This document shows, one piece after another, positions 30,966-39,218 of a stretch of 64,000 nucleotides of DNA. The position numbers and the translations under genes are program-made. The notes beneath the pieces are model-generated. The model was not told the origin of the DNA. It searched no databases and saw only the letters and a list, made by a program, of their open reading frames with translations. This DNA is from HGM13233 sp900762805 (GTDB taxonomy: Bacteria; Bacillota; Clostridia; Oscillospirales; Ruminococcaceae), in contig CALKMA010000003.1 in NCBI GenBank assembly GCA_937993755.1, positions 16,186 through 80,185 of the forward strand. The letters run 5' to 3'. Positions within the stretch are counted from its first letter, which is position 1; each line of letters starts with the position of its first letter.

Positions 30966-31583
30966 ATGCTCTATATCATTGCCATCGCACTGATGGTGGC
31001 GGCCGACCGGCTGCTCAAGCTGTGGATGGCCCGGCTGCTGGCCGGCGGGCCGATCGTGCTGATCCCCGGCGTCGTTCAGCTGCACTATATTGAAAACCGC
31101 GGCATGGCGTTTGGGCTGCTCAGCGGCCGGCAGACGCTGCTCATCATCGTCACCAGCCTGCTGATGCTGCTGCTGGTGGTGCTGCTGTTCCGCACGAAAA
31201 GCCGCCTTGAACGCATCAGCCTTGTCATGATCATTGCCGGCGGCATCGGGAACCTCATCGACCGTGTGCGCGACGGCTTCGTCGTCGATTATATCGAGCC
31301 GCTGTTTGTTGACTTTGCCATCTTCAATCTTGCCGATATTCTGGTCAATGTCGGCTGCTTCCTGTTCGTCGGCGCCATTCTGGTCAATGATTACCGACAG
31401 GCCAAGCTGAAAAAGCAGCGGAAAGCAGACGGAGCGGATAGTCCGGCAGCCCTGCCGGCAGATGGGGGCGCCGACGCGGCCGCCGCGGTTCGCCCGGCCG
31501 ATAATGTCTCCGATGTCACCGGGGAACCTGCGCCTTCCGCACAGCCGAAGGACGCCGCCGACCCGGCGGGCCGTGCCCGATGA
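30966..31583 (+). CDS. lspA: Lipoprotein signal peptidase LspA with C-terminal extension
   Basis: This 205-residue membrane aspartic protease cleaves the signal peptide of diacylglyceryl-modified prolipoproteins. Four transmembrane segments are visible in residues 1-145. The catalytic aspartates lie in GNLIDRVRDGFVVDYI and FNLADILVNVG. The family is normally ~150-170 residues; here a charged linker leads into a ~50-residue Ala/Asp/Pro-rich tail. GGAGGGAG precedes ATG 30966. It overlaps rluD by 4 bp. Confidence 0.95.
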   Translation: MLYIIAIALMVAADRLLKLWMARLLAGGPIVLIPGVVQLHYIENRGMAFGLLSGRQTLLIIVTSLLMLLLVVLLFRTKSRLERISLVMIIAGGIGNLIDRVRDGFVVDYIEPLFVDFAIFNLADILVNVGCFLFVGAILVNDYRQAKLKKQRKADGADSPAALPADGGADAAAAVRPADNVSDVTGEPAPSAQPKDAADPAGRAR

Positions 31584-32506
31584 TGCGCACCTTTGCCGCA
31601 GCCCCGGCTGACGCCGGCAAGCGGCTCGACCGCTTTCTGGCCGAACAGTGCGAGCGGGCGGGGGAGAGTGTTTCCCGGAGCTATCTGGCCGGTCTGATCG
31701 AAAGAGGGGCCGCCGCCGTCGATGGCGCCGCCGCCGGCAAAAGCTACCGCCTGCGCGGCGACGAACAGGTGACGCTCAGCTTTGAGCCGCCCCGCGAGCT
31801 GGAGGCGGCCCCGCAGAGCATCCCGCTCGATATCGTGTATGAGGACGATCAGCTGCTGGTCGTCAACAAGGCGCGCGGCATGGTGGTGCATCCCGCCCCC
31901 GGAAGCCCCGACGGCACACTGGTCAACGCCCTGCTGTGGCATTGCGGCAGCTCGCTTTCCGGCATCAACGGGGTGCTGCGCCCCGGCATCGTCCACCGTA
32001 TCGACAAGGACACCAGCGGGCTGCTGGTGGTGGCCAAAACCAACGCGGCGCACACCGAGCTGGCGCGGCAGATCGCCGAGCACAGCGTCACCCGCCGTTA
32101 CTTTGCCGTGGCTCACGGGCATATCGCCGGGCCGGTCACGATAGAGCGCCCCATCGGCCGCAGCCCCCACGACCGTGTCAAATACTGCGTCACCGAAAAG
32201 AATGCCAAATACGCCTGTACCTTTGTGACGCCGACCCGATGGTTCAACGGCTTTACGCAGATCGCCTGCCAGCTCAAAACGGGCCGCACCCACCAGATCC
32301 GCGTGCATCTCGCCTCGGTGGGGCACCCCATTGCGGGCGACCCCTTGTACGGCCCGCCCGACACGCCGGCACTCGGCGGTCAGTGCCTGCACGCCGGGGT
32401 GCTGGGCTTTGTCCATCCCGCCACAGGGCAGTATATGGAATTTTCCGCCCCGCTGCCGGGGTATTTTAGCGATTTTACCGATCAACTAAGGGAGCGTTAC
32501 GAGTGA
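31580..32506 (+). CDS. rluD: RluD-like 23S rRNA pseudouridine synthase
   Basis: This 308-residue protein has an N-terminal S4 domain (about residues 15-75: RLDRFLAEQ, SRSYLAGLIERGAAAVDG) and a catalytic domain with HRIDKDTSGLLVV containing the catalytic Asp and LKTGRTHQIRVHL. The lspA-rluD order is a conserved arrangement. It overlaps lspA by 4 bp and the following HAD gene by 4 bp, so the set is translated as a coupled unit. Confidence 0.93.
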   Translation: MMRTFAAAPADAGKRLDRFLAEQCERAGESVSRSYLAGLIERGAAAVDGAAAGKSYRLRGDEQVTLSFEPPRELEAAPQSIPLDIVYEDDQLLVVNKARGMVVHPAPGSPDGTLVNALLWHCGSSLSGINGVLRPGIVHRIDKDTSGLLVVAKTNAAHTELARQIAEHSVTRRYFAVAHGHIAGPVTIERPIGRSPHDRVKYCVTEKNAKYACTFVTPTRWFNGFTQIACQLKTGRTHQIRVHLASVGHPIAGDPLYGPPDTPALGGQCLHAGVLGFVHPATGQYMEFSAPLPGYFSDFTDQLRERYE

Positions 32507-33342
32507 ACTACAAGGATATTCTGCTGATTTCCGATGTGGACGGCACCATGCTGGAAAAGGGCTTCGGTGTTCCCGGAAAGAATCTGGAGGCTGTTGAGCG
32601 GTTTGTGGGCCGCGGCGGCCGGTTTACCGTTGCGACTGACCGCAGCGCCGAATCGGTCGGGCGCTTTCTCGACTGGATCCCGCTGTCGGCCCCGGCCATC
32701 CTGCTGGGCGGCGCTGTTATCTACGATTTTGCTTCAGGCAAGTTTTATAAAAAGCGGCCGATCGGCGCCGACTGGCATCCGTTGGCCGCCCTGCTCGGCA
32801 GCAAGCTGCCTCAGCTGGCGGTGGAGCTCTACGGCGAGAACAGCTGCTCCATTCTGCGCATCAACGCCTGCTCGGCCGCTGAGCACCATGCCGACCACAC
32901 CTCCTATACCGTGACCGACGCCGCTTTTGTTTCGGGGCCGGTCTATAAGCTGCGTCTGTGCGGCCCGGAGGAAAGCATCGATCGCGCCGAGAGCCTTTTG
33001 GCCGAGCTGACCAAGGAGGGCGCGGACTATAACGGGCTGGAGGCACTGCGCACCGACCCCAACGGACTGGATATCGGTGCCGGGGCAGACAACAAGCGGT
33101 CGGCTGCCGTTGAGCTGGCGGCGCGGCTGCAGCTTCTGCCGCAGCAGATAGCCGCCATCGGCAACGGGCCGGAGGACACGGCCCTGCTGCAATACGCCGG
33201 CTTTGCCGGCGCCGTCGGCAAAGCCTGCGTCGGGGCAAAGCAGGCCGCCGCCGTCGTTGTGGCCGAATGCGGCATGGGCGGCCTTGCAGAATTCATCGGG
33301 CGGGTCGAGGCGCATTATCACCTGACCGGCAGCCATGCTTGA
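32503..33342 (+). CDS. HAD superfamily phosphatase, Cof-like (GTG start)
   Basis: This 279-residue haloacid dehalogenase-fold hydrolase has the nucleophile motif DVDGTM (D11, D13), a Cof-type cap domain, KRSAAVELAARL (motif III Lys) and IGNGPEDTALLQYAG (motif IV). Start GTG 32503 overlaps the rluD stop and AGGGAG lies upstream. Likely a sugar phosphate or cofactor phosphatase; the substrate is unknown. It overlaps the birA gene by 8 bp. Confidence 0.85.
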   Translation: MNYKDILLISDVDGTMLEKGFGVPGKNLEAVERFVGRGGRFTVATDRSAESVGRFLDWIPLSAPAILLGGAVIYDFASGKFYKKRPIGADWHPLAALLGSKLPQLAVELYGENSCSILRINACSAAEHHADHTSYTVTDAAFVSGPVYKLRLCGPEESIDRAESLLAELTKEGADYNGLEALRTDPNGLDIGAGADNKRSAAVELAARLQLLPQQIAAIGNGPEDTALLQYAGFAGAVGKACVGAKQAAAVVVAECGMGGLAEFIGRVEAHYHLTGSHA

Positions 33343-34093
33343 CCGGGAATGGCTGGCCGCGCAGCTTGCGCCGCTCGCGGTCGAATGCTTTGATCAGCTC
33401 GATTCCACCAACAGCTATGCCCGCCGCGTCTTTGCCGAACGGGCCGGGAGCTTCATCGTCACAGCCGACAGGCAGACAGCCGGCCGCGGCCGGCAGGGGC
33501 GCAGCTTTGCCTCGCCCGGCGGCGGAGTTTATTTTTCGCTGGCGCTCAAGCCCGACCGGTTTCCTGCCGAGCTGCCGCTGGTCACCGTGGTCGCCGCTGT
33601 CGCTGTGCGCCGCGCTCTGGCCTCTCTGTTTGGCGTGCCGGCGCGCATCAAGTGGGTCAACGACATCTATATACACAACAAAAAGGTCTGCGGGATCCTG
33701 ACCGAGCTGCTGTCGGGCACAGACGGCCGGCCAAGCGGGCTGATCGTCGGCATCGGCATCAATCTGGCGGTCAGAGCCTTTCCGCCGGAGCTGCCCTATG
33801 CCGGCGCGGTGGGGGAGTTTGCCGCCGCCGACGTGCCGTATGAGCGTGTGGTCGCCTGCGTGCTGCGGGCGCTTTTCGACTGCTTTGCGCTGCCGCCCGA
33901 ACAGCTGGTCGGGGAGTACCGCCGCCATAATCTGCTGCTGGGGCGGCGCATCCGCTTTCCGTATGCGGGCCGCCTGCGGGAGGGCGTCGCTGCCGACATC
34001 GACAGCTGCGGCTGCCTTGTGGCCGACTGCGGCGGCGAGCAGATTACCCTTTCAAGCAACGACATTTCGGTCGAGTGGGATCGGGAGGGCTGA
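33335..34093 (+). CDS. birA: Biotin--[acetyl-CoA-carboxylase] ligase, monofunctional
   Basis: This 252-residue enzyme activates biotin to biotinyl-AMP and attaches it to carrier lysines. It shows DSTNSYARR (about residues 22-30), the biotin loop GRGRQGRSF, KWVNDIYI and VGIGINLAV. There is no N-terminal winged helix, so unlike E. coli BirA it cannot repress biotin genes. Last gene of the lspA-rluD-HAD-birA series. Confidence 0.93.
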   Translation: MLDREWLAAQLAPLAVECFDQLDSTNSYARRVFAERAGSFIVTADRQTAGRGRQGRSFASPGGGVYFSLALKPDRFPAELPLVTVVAAVAVRRALASLFGVPARIKWVNDIYIHNKKVCGILTELLSGTDGRPSGLIVGIGINLAVRAFPPELPYAGAVGEFAAADVPYERVVACVLRALFDCFALPPEQLVGEYRRHNLLLGRRIRFPYAGRLREGVAADIDSCGCLVADCGGEQITLSSNDISVEWDREG

Positions 34094-34397
34094 GAAAAGG
34101 CCCTCTGCCTTGGCCGCCTGCCTTGGCGGACGGCTTTGCTTCTGCCTGTATTTTTACCCGAATGAGAGAGGAGTCTTATTCGGGGAAGGCTGGGGCGCAG
34201 AGTATTTACTTGGCCGGCCGAACAGCGCGACGGCAAAGATATTTTGCTTAAAACGCCCGTGAGATGAGCAAGCTGCCCGATGGATACGCTCCCATGCTCG
34301 ACCGGACAGGGAAGAGAGCCTTGCCGTCCCCGCTTTTCGCAAAAAAGCATCAGCCGCTCGACGGGAACTGACAGAAGCCGACATGCTTTTGCGCTAA
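34094..34397. other. Intergenic stretch between birA and the XRE gene
   Basis: No gene, RNA or clear terminator recognised. Composition shifts toward AT near the right end, where the operator-like palindrome lies. Confidence 0.45.
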
Positions 34398-34409
34398 ACT
34401 GTTTACAGT
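34398..34409 (+). promoter_or_regulatory. Operator-like palindrome ACTGTTTACAGT before the XRE gene
   Basis: ACTGT-TT-ACAGT lies 59 bp before the XRE gene start. The same 12 bases occur in the yebC promoter at 42064-42075. Possible autoregulatory site. Confidence 0.4.
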
Positions 34410-34468
34410 GGGCAGCTCGCCGGAGCGGCCCGCGATGCAAAAAACAGCAAGGAAAGGGGAACAGCAGC

Positions 34469-34696
34469 ATGACAAATACCGAGCAGACCGTCTGCCGCAA
34501 TATCCGGGAATGCCGCAGGGTATGCCGCCGGACACAGGAGGACCTTGCCCTTGAGGCCGATGTGAGCGTTTCTCACCTGAGCAAGATTGAGCGCGGCCTC
34601 AGCAGCCCCACCGTCAGGACGCTTGAGCGGCTCGCGCAGGCCATGCAGGTGCCGATAGAGGCGTTTTTCCGCGGCGCGGATGTGACAGAGTCTTGA
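34469..34696 (+). CDS. Small XRE-family helix-turn-helix regulator
   Basis: This 75-residue protein consists almost wholly of a Cro/C1-type helix-turn-helix (residues 10-67: NIRECRRVCRRTQEDLALEADVSVSHLSKIERG, then TVRTLERLAQAMQV). GGAAAGGGG lies upstream of ATG 34469. There is no effector domain. It precedes an accessory group (radical SAM, methyltransferase, ATC-hydrolase-like) but a ~340-bp gap separates them, so a regulatory link is only possible. A palindrome upstream may be its operator. Confidence 0.88.
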   Translation: MTNTEQTVCRNIRECRRVCRRTQEDLALEADVSVSHLSKIERGLSSPTVRTLERLAQAMQVPIEAFFRGADVTES

Positions 34697-35020
34697 GCGC
34701 CGCACCGCCGCGCCGCGAGAGGCAGCCGTTGCCGCGCCCGCAGGGGACGGGGAAAGTCAGACCGGCGGCAAGCGCGCTCTGCCGCCCTGCTATTGACCGC
34801 CCCGCGGCGGGTCATGGAGGCTTGCCCTGCCGGATCGTACCTGTATGGGGCGGCGCGACGGCACGACAGTCTAACAGCGTCAAACGGCCCCGCCGAAAGG
34901 CCGGTGTTTATAAGACAGTTGACAGTCACAGCCGTTTGCTCTGCTGTGGCTGTTTTTGCAGCTTCTGATGTCATGCAGTCATGTGATCATACAGAGCCGA
35001 ACAGAGCTGTAAAGCGGGAT
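34697..35020. other. Intergenic stretch before the radical SAM gene
   Basis: The right half is AT-richer. A weak hairpin with a T5 run occurs at about 34929-34955 (ACAGCC ... GGCTGT). No precursor-peptide gene with a ribosome site was recognised. Confidence 0.4.
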
Positions 35021-35036
35021 TTGCGGAGGTTTCAAC

Positions 35037-36113
35037 ATGACAGTCAACTTCGATTTTTTGGTTTCCGGGTGCAACACGCGGTGCAGGCATTGCTATGTCA
35101 ACGGCGGGCCGGGCAGCCTGATGCCGTTGGTGGACGCTTTGCTGTTCATCGATAAGCTGGATTCGCTGGCGGAGCTGCTGCCTTACGACGCCAGCTTTAC
35201 GCTGGACAACGAACCGATGAATCACCCGGATATCGAACATATCATCAGGAGGGCCGCCGCGCAGCACATAAAAAACTATCACCACGGTATGACGAGCGGC
35301 ATAGCGTTGATAAATCGGGAAGACCGTCAGGCTGTGATGCAGACATACCTTGACTGCGGCTGCCGTGATTTCGGCGTTACCATTCACGGAAACGCGCCCC
35401 ACCACGATGAGCTCGTTCGGCGGGAGGGCGCTTATCAGGCCGCGATCGAAGCGGCGGAATTCATGAGCTCCTGCGGCGCAAAGGTTGGTGTGTCTCTGAT
35501 GTTCAACCGCTTTTTTGACACAGACGCAGAGGAGATCAGCGCGCAGCTGCGGCGGTTGCAGCCCGATTATATCTATTTTGCAATTCCCAATTTTACCCCT
35601 CATGCAAACATGACAGCTTTTGAACCCTATCGCGGATCGCTGGATACACTGCGCCGGATCCGTCCCTGGCTCGCGCAATGGCGGCAGCGGGAGGACGAGC
35701 TGACAAGGGAGGCCTGTACGGTCGGCATGCTCAGAGAGCAGCTCAGGCAGGGACTTGATATTGCCGCGCTGTTCAGATGCCCCCAGGATGAGCTTTATAT
35801 GACGGTCCACCAGAACGGGGACCTGTTTGTTGGGAATACCGGTGCGGAAACAAGGCGCCTCGGCAATCTGCGGACGCTGAACCTTCAGGAAACCGCAAGA
35901 CACATCGGCGAGCTGCCGGGGAACAGGGATTACGGCGCGTTCTATGAGGAAGCGCTGCTGCCCGGACGGGAAGCGCTGCTTCACGCTTTGGATCAGCTGC
36001 CGCGGGATTTGTCGGCCAGATACAGCGCATGGATACCCAGCGCGCCGCCGGCAGCATCCAAATGGCCGGGCTGGGCGGTCAGCCGATCCGCCCCGGAACG
36101 CTGCGCCTGCTGA
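35037..36113 (+). CDS. Radical SAM protein of unknown substrate
   Basis: This 358-residue protein carries the radical SAM cluster motif C12-N-T-R-C16-R-H-C19 almost at the N-terminus, followed by a TIM-barrel-like core and VHQNGDLFVGNTG, which resembles the start of a SPASM-type region but with few cysteines. GGAGG is ten bases before ATG 35037. The last ~30 residues (after LPRDLSARY) are Pro/Ala/Trp-rich and overlap another coding frame, so the natural C-terminus may have been replaced at a recombination junction. It lies before a methyltransferase and an ATC-hydrolase-like gene. Substrate unknown. Confidence 0.75.
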   Translation: MTVNFDFLVSGCNTRCRHCYVNGGPGSLMPLVDALLFIDKLDSLAELLPYDASFTLDNEPMNHPDIEHIIRRAAAQHIKNYHHGMTSGIALINREDRQAVMQTYLDCGCRDFGVTIHGNAPHHDELVRREGAYQAAIEAAEFMSSCGAKVGVSLMFNRFFDTDAEEISAQLRRLQPDYIYFAIPNFTPHANMTAFEPYRGSLDTLRRIRPWLAQWRQREDELTREACTVGMLREQLRQGLDIAALFRCPQDELYMTVHQNGDLFVGNTGAETRRLGNLRTLNLQETARHIGELPGNRDYGAFYEEALLPGREALLHALDQLPRDLSARYSAWIPSAPPAASKWPGWAVSRSAPERCAC

Positions 36114-36262
36114 TGAACGCATACTTTTCCATGCTGACCGAGATCGTCCTGAGCGACGCGGGGCGGGAGGATATCATCGCGGCCATGACAGACATTCAGT
36201 ATATCTACCAATACGGTATCATGGGCCTGATAGCCCGGCAATCAACAGGAGGAACAATATGA
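36029..36262 (+). pseudogene. Truncated gene remnant, possibly C-terminal part of a TetR-type regulator
   Basis: A second frame encodes ~77 residues (QRAAGSIQMAGLGGQPI, then NAYFSMLTEIVLSDAGRE and YIYQYGIMGLI) that look helical and resemble TetR-family ligand-binding C-termini. The frame is open a little further upstream but overlaps the end of the radical SAM gene and has no DNA-binding domain. Its stop overlaps the next start (ATATGA), as in a coupled regulator-methyltransferase pair. I read it as a 5'-truncated gene; a short independent protein cannot be excluded. Confidence 0.45.
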
Positions 36263-37101
36263 AAAAATATCCCATTGAGAAAAACACGGTGCAGGAGACG
36301 CTGATCATCCCGCTGTACGGAAGAAAGATGTGCTCGGAGCAGTTCCCGCAGCTGTTTCGGGATGAAACGGCCATCCGCCTCATCGATCAGGTCGATTATG
36401 ACTTTTCCGAGCTTGCCAAAAAGTCAAAGAGCGCCATGCAGCAGTTCGGCTTTCTGGAGGTGGCCATGCGCCAGAACGATCTGGCGTGGGAGGTACGCGA
36501 TTATCTGAAGGCGCATCCGAAGGCCGCCGTTGTCAACCTGGGCTGCGGTCTCGACGACACCGGCCGCAGCTGCGACAACGGCTGCTGCCGGATATACAAT
36601 CTCGATTTTCCGAGCGTCATCGAGGTGCGCGACCAGCTGCTGCCCGCCGGTGAGCGCGAGCAGAACATCGGCTGCGACATCAACGACTTTTCATGGTTTG
36701 ACAAGATCGACGCGGCCGACGGCGCCGTGTTCTTTGCGGCCGGCGTTTTCTATTATTTCCTGACCGAGCAGGTCCGGGCATTGGTGCAGGCAATGGCCGT
36801 GCGCTTTCCGGGCGGACGGCTGGTATTCGATGCCGCCGGCAAGTCGGCCGTCAAGATGATGCTCAAGACATGGATAAAGGACGCGAAGATACAGGATGTG
36901 GGCGCATATTTCGCGGTCTCGGATGCGGGAAAGGAGCTTTCGGGCTGGTCGCCGGCAATCCGGGTATCGAGCCGCGGCTACATGCTGGGGTATCAAAGCC
37001 TTGACGATCCGTCGGTCAAGGGGATGTTCCGAACGCTGGCCAAGGTCGGCGACGGCATGATGAAGATGCAGATCGTCCGCATCGAGTTTGCTGCCGAATA
37101 G
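36259..37101 (+). CDS. Leucine-carboxyl-methyltransferase-like (Ppm1/TcmP-type) SAM methyltransferase
   Basis: This 280-residue class I methyltransferase shows VVNLGCGLDDTGR at about residue 90 (SAM-binding motif I), YNLDFPSVIEVR and AAGVFYYFLTEQV, the pattern of the Ppm1/LCM family of O-methyltransferases. AGGAGG lies seven bases before ATG 36259. The substrate is unknown: family members methylate carboxyl or hydroxyl groups in small molecules. It is 11 bp upstream of an ATC-hydrolase-like gene and probably co-transcribed with it. Confidence 0.85.
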   Translation: MKKYPIEKNTVQETLIIPLYGRKMCSEQFPQLFRDETAIRLIDQVDYDFSELAKKSKSAMQQFGFLEVAMRQNDLAWEVRDYLKAHPKAAVVNLGCGLDDTGRSCDNGCCRIYNLDFPSVIEVRDQLLPAGEREQNIGCDINDFSWFDKIDAADGAVFFAAGVFYYFLTEQVRALVQAMAVRFPGGRLVFDAAGKSAVKMMLKTWIKDAKIQDVGAYFAVSDAGKELSGWSPAIRVSSRGYMLGYQSLDDPSVKGMFRTLAKVGDGMMKMQIVRIEFAAE

Positions 37102-37112
37102 AGAGGCGTGCC

Positions 37113-37784
37113 ATGAAATACGGGATCGTTGCGCGGTTCATCCGGGCCGCCTTTTCCAAAACGGCGTTTGACTACATCGGCGGGCAGCTCCCCGCGCTGG
37201 ATATGTCCGACTACAAGCGGCGCGTCTATCGCAATTACCGCGAGATCGTGGCGCGGACGCCGTCGGTCGGCAGTATGCGGGAAAATGAATTTGCCATGAC
37301 ACTCTACGCAGGCTGCTTTTTTGTGGCGCTGTATCAGGCCGAGCGGGAGCAGATGACCGACGAGCTGGTGCAGGGGCTGATCAAGGCCGTTTCCTACTGC
37401 CCTGTCATGACGCTGGCCAAGAAGGGCAGGAGCGCCTTTACCGAAAGGGACATGAAGAGCAAGGCGCGGCAGGCGGAATGGTGCCGGGCGCACATCGGGG
37501 AGTACCCCATGAACTGGTATTTCTACTTCGATAAGGTCGAGGGGAAGGATGAGTTCTTTGTCACCCATAAGCAGTGCGCCATCTGCAAGCTCACCAGACA
37601 GGAGGGCTGCGAGGAGGTGACGAAATACCTCTGCGCCATGGACTATTATGCCTACGATCTGCAGGGAGCCGTCCTTGACCGCACCAAGACGCTGGGCTAC
37701 GGCGACGACGAGTGCAATTTCCATGTCATGAGTCCCGAACGGGCCAGAGAGCTGGGCTTCGTCAGGAGTGAAAACGCACGGTAG
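37113..37784 (+). CDS. L-2-amino-thiazoline-4-carboxylic acid hydrolase-like protein
   Basis: This 223-residue protein resembles the ATC-hydrolase-like family: helical N-terminus, a central cysteine-containing CAICKLTRQEGCEE segment, and the terminal GYGDDECNFHVM that characterises the family. The founding activity opens a thiazoline ring to S-carbamoyl-cysteine, but most members are uncharacterised and often sit beside regulators and methyltransferases, as here. Function of this copy is inferred only at family level. Confidence 0.75.
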   Translation: MKYGIVARFIRAAFSKTAFDYIGGQLPALDMSDYKRRVYRNYREIVARTPSVGSMRENEFAMTLYAGCFFVALYQAEREQMTDELVQGLIKAVSYCPVMTLAKKGRSAFTERDMKSKARQAEWCRAHIGEYPMNWYFYFDKVEGKDEFFVTHKQCAICKLTRQEGCEEVTKYLCAMDYYAYDLQGAVLDRTKTLGYGDDECNFHVMSPERARELGFVRSENAR

Positions 37785-37990
37785 CGCAGGGCGATCCAAT
37801 GCCCGACTGCGCGGAGCCGGACAAAAGCGCGCAGCGGGGCGGCAGATGCGCTGACGGTGGGCAGCGCCGGCTGTGCCGGGCGGGGCAAGGCTCCGATCGG
37901 CCGCCGGAGCAAAAACGGCCCGACGCGGTTATATAGTATCATCTGATATCATAATGATTGCTTTGTCGGTCCCGCCGCACGGGATTTTTC
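37785..37990. other. Intergenic stretch, nothing recognised
   Basis: A GC-rich first half followed by an AT-rich patch (37925-37965) directly before the terminator. No gene supported. Confidence 0.4.
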
Positions 37991-38020
37991 AAGAGCAAGC
38001 CGGATCGGCTTGCTCTTTTT
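37991..38020 (+). terminator. Rho-independent terminator after the ATC-hydrolase-like gene
   Basis: A perfect 12-bp stem (37991-38002 with 38006-38017; AAGAGCAAGCCG) with a 3-nt loop and five T. Confidence 0.92.
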
Positions 38021-38179
38021 GCCGTACCGCGGGGCAGGGGGTGTCCGGCCGCCGCGCATACGGCGCCGGCTGTCAGCCTGCTTGACCGGCCCAATTGAAG
38101 GGCCCGCGGCGCGAAAAGTGCAGATAAAGCCGAGAAAGAGCAAAAGCGTCCGTTTTCCTGTTCGGAAGCAAGATTTTTC

Positions 38180-38208
38180 TTGCTATTTTTGACAGAAGCG
38201 TGTATAAT
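38180..38208 (+). promoter_or_regulatory. Promoter of the alpha/beta hydrolase-transporter pair
   Basis: TTGCTA (38180-38185), 17-nt spacer, TATAAT (38203-38208). A better -35 string, TTGACA at 38189, is only 8 bp from the -10 and cannot pair with it. Confidence 0.75.
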
Positions 38209-38246
38209 TGCACAAAAGCAAACTTCATTTTTTGGGGAGGAGCGCC

Positions 38247-39218
38247 ATGATAGACAAGAAAATGATGGTGACGCTCGGCGGCCTGCCGCAGAAGATCCAT
38301 ATCAAGGGAAACAACGAGAAAAATCCTATCCTGCTGTTCCTGCATGGCGGCCCCGGTGTCTGCAACCGCCACACGGTGATGACGACGCACGCCGATCTCT
38401 GCCGTTATTTCACCCTTGTGGCATGGGATCAGCGCGGCAGCGGCGGCTCCTACAGGGGCGCGGCCGTCGAAACGCTGACGGTCGATCGTCTGGTGGAGGA
38501 CGCGCACGAGCTGGTGCTGTGGCTCTGCCGCGAGTTCGGGCGCGACAAGCTCTTTATCATCGGCGGCAGCTGGGGTTCCGAGCTGGGCACGCTGCTGGCC
38601 TACCGCTACCCGGAGCATCTGGCCGCCTATGTCGGCTTCGGGCAGGTGGTCAACGGCGCGAAGAACGAGGAGCTGAGCTACCGGTTTGCGCTGGAGGCTG
38701 CCCGGAAGGCCGGCGACGCCAAGTCGATCGCCATATTGGAAAAGGTCGGCCCGCCGGTACAGGGCGTCTATAAGGGCGGCTTTGACGGTATGATGGCGCA
38801 GCGCCGGGTGATGATGAAGTACGGCGGTTATTCGCAGAGCAGGAAGAAGCGCAGCTATTTTCGCTCGACTGTACTGCCGATGGTGTTTTCGGGCGAATAC
38901 TCGCTGTCCGACCTCATCGGTGTCGCCAAGGGCTACAAATATGTGCTGACGGCCATGTGGCCGCAGGTGGGCGCCACCGACCTCCAGCGCGACTGCCCGC
39001 GTTTCGAGATCCCGTACTTTATCTTTGACGGCCGGCTCGACCAGAACACCCCCGCCGCGCTGGTGCAGGATTATTTTGACGGCCTCACCGCGCCGGTCAA
39101 GGAGCTTATCTGGTTTGAGCATTCGGGCCACAACCCCATGACTGACGAGCCGGAGCGCTTCAAGGCACTGCTGGTCGATCGCCTGACCGCTATTGCACAA
39201 AAGGAGAAAAACGTATGA
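38247..39218 (+). CDS. Alpha/beta hydrolase, proline iminopeptidase-like (S33)
   Basis: This 323-residue cytosolic serine hydrolase has the oxyanion motif HGGPG (33-37), nucleophile elbow GGSWGS (Ser108), acid in FDGRLDQNTP and catalytic His in EHSGHNP, all matching the proline iminopeptidase/S33 pattern. GGGGAGGAG lies before ATG 38247. It overlaps a GPH-type transporter by 4 bp, so the pair may import and hydrolyse a glycosylated or peptide substrate. Exact specificity unknown. Confidence 0.87.
   Translation: MIDKKMMVTLGGLPQKIHIKGNNEKNPILLFLHGGPGVCNRHTVMTTHADLCRYFTLVAWDQRGSGGSYRGAAVETLTVDRLVEDAHELVLWLCREFGRDKLFIIGGSWGSELGTLLAYRYPEHLAAYVGFGQVVNGAKNEELSYRFALEAARKAGDAKSIAILEKVGPPVQGVYKGGFDGMMAQRRVMMKYGGYSQSRKKRSYFRSTVLPMVFSGEYSLSDLIGVAKGYKYVLTAMWPQVGATDLQRDCPRFEIPYFIFDGRLDQNTPAALVQDYFDGLTAPVKELIWFEHSGHNPMTDEPERFKALLVDRLTAIAQKEKNV

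Noticed and set aside
34697..35036. RiPP precursor peptide before the radical SAM gene
   Set aside because: Short frames there lack a ribosome site and leader/core pattern; no support for a peptide pathway.
38189..38208. TTGACA with TATAAT before the alpha/beta hydrolase as a promoter pair
   Set aside because: Spacing is only 8 bp. TTGCTA at 38180 gives 17 bp to the same -10.
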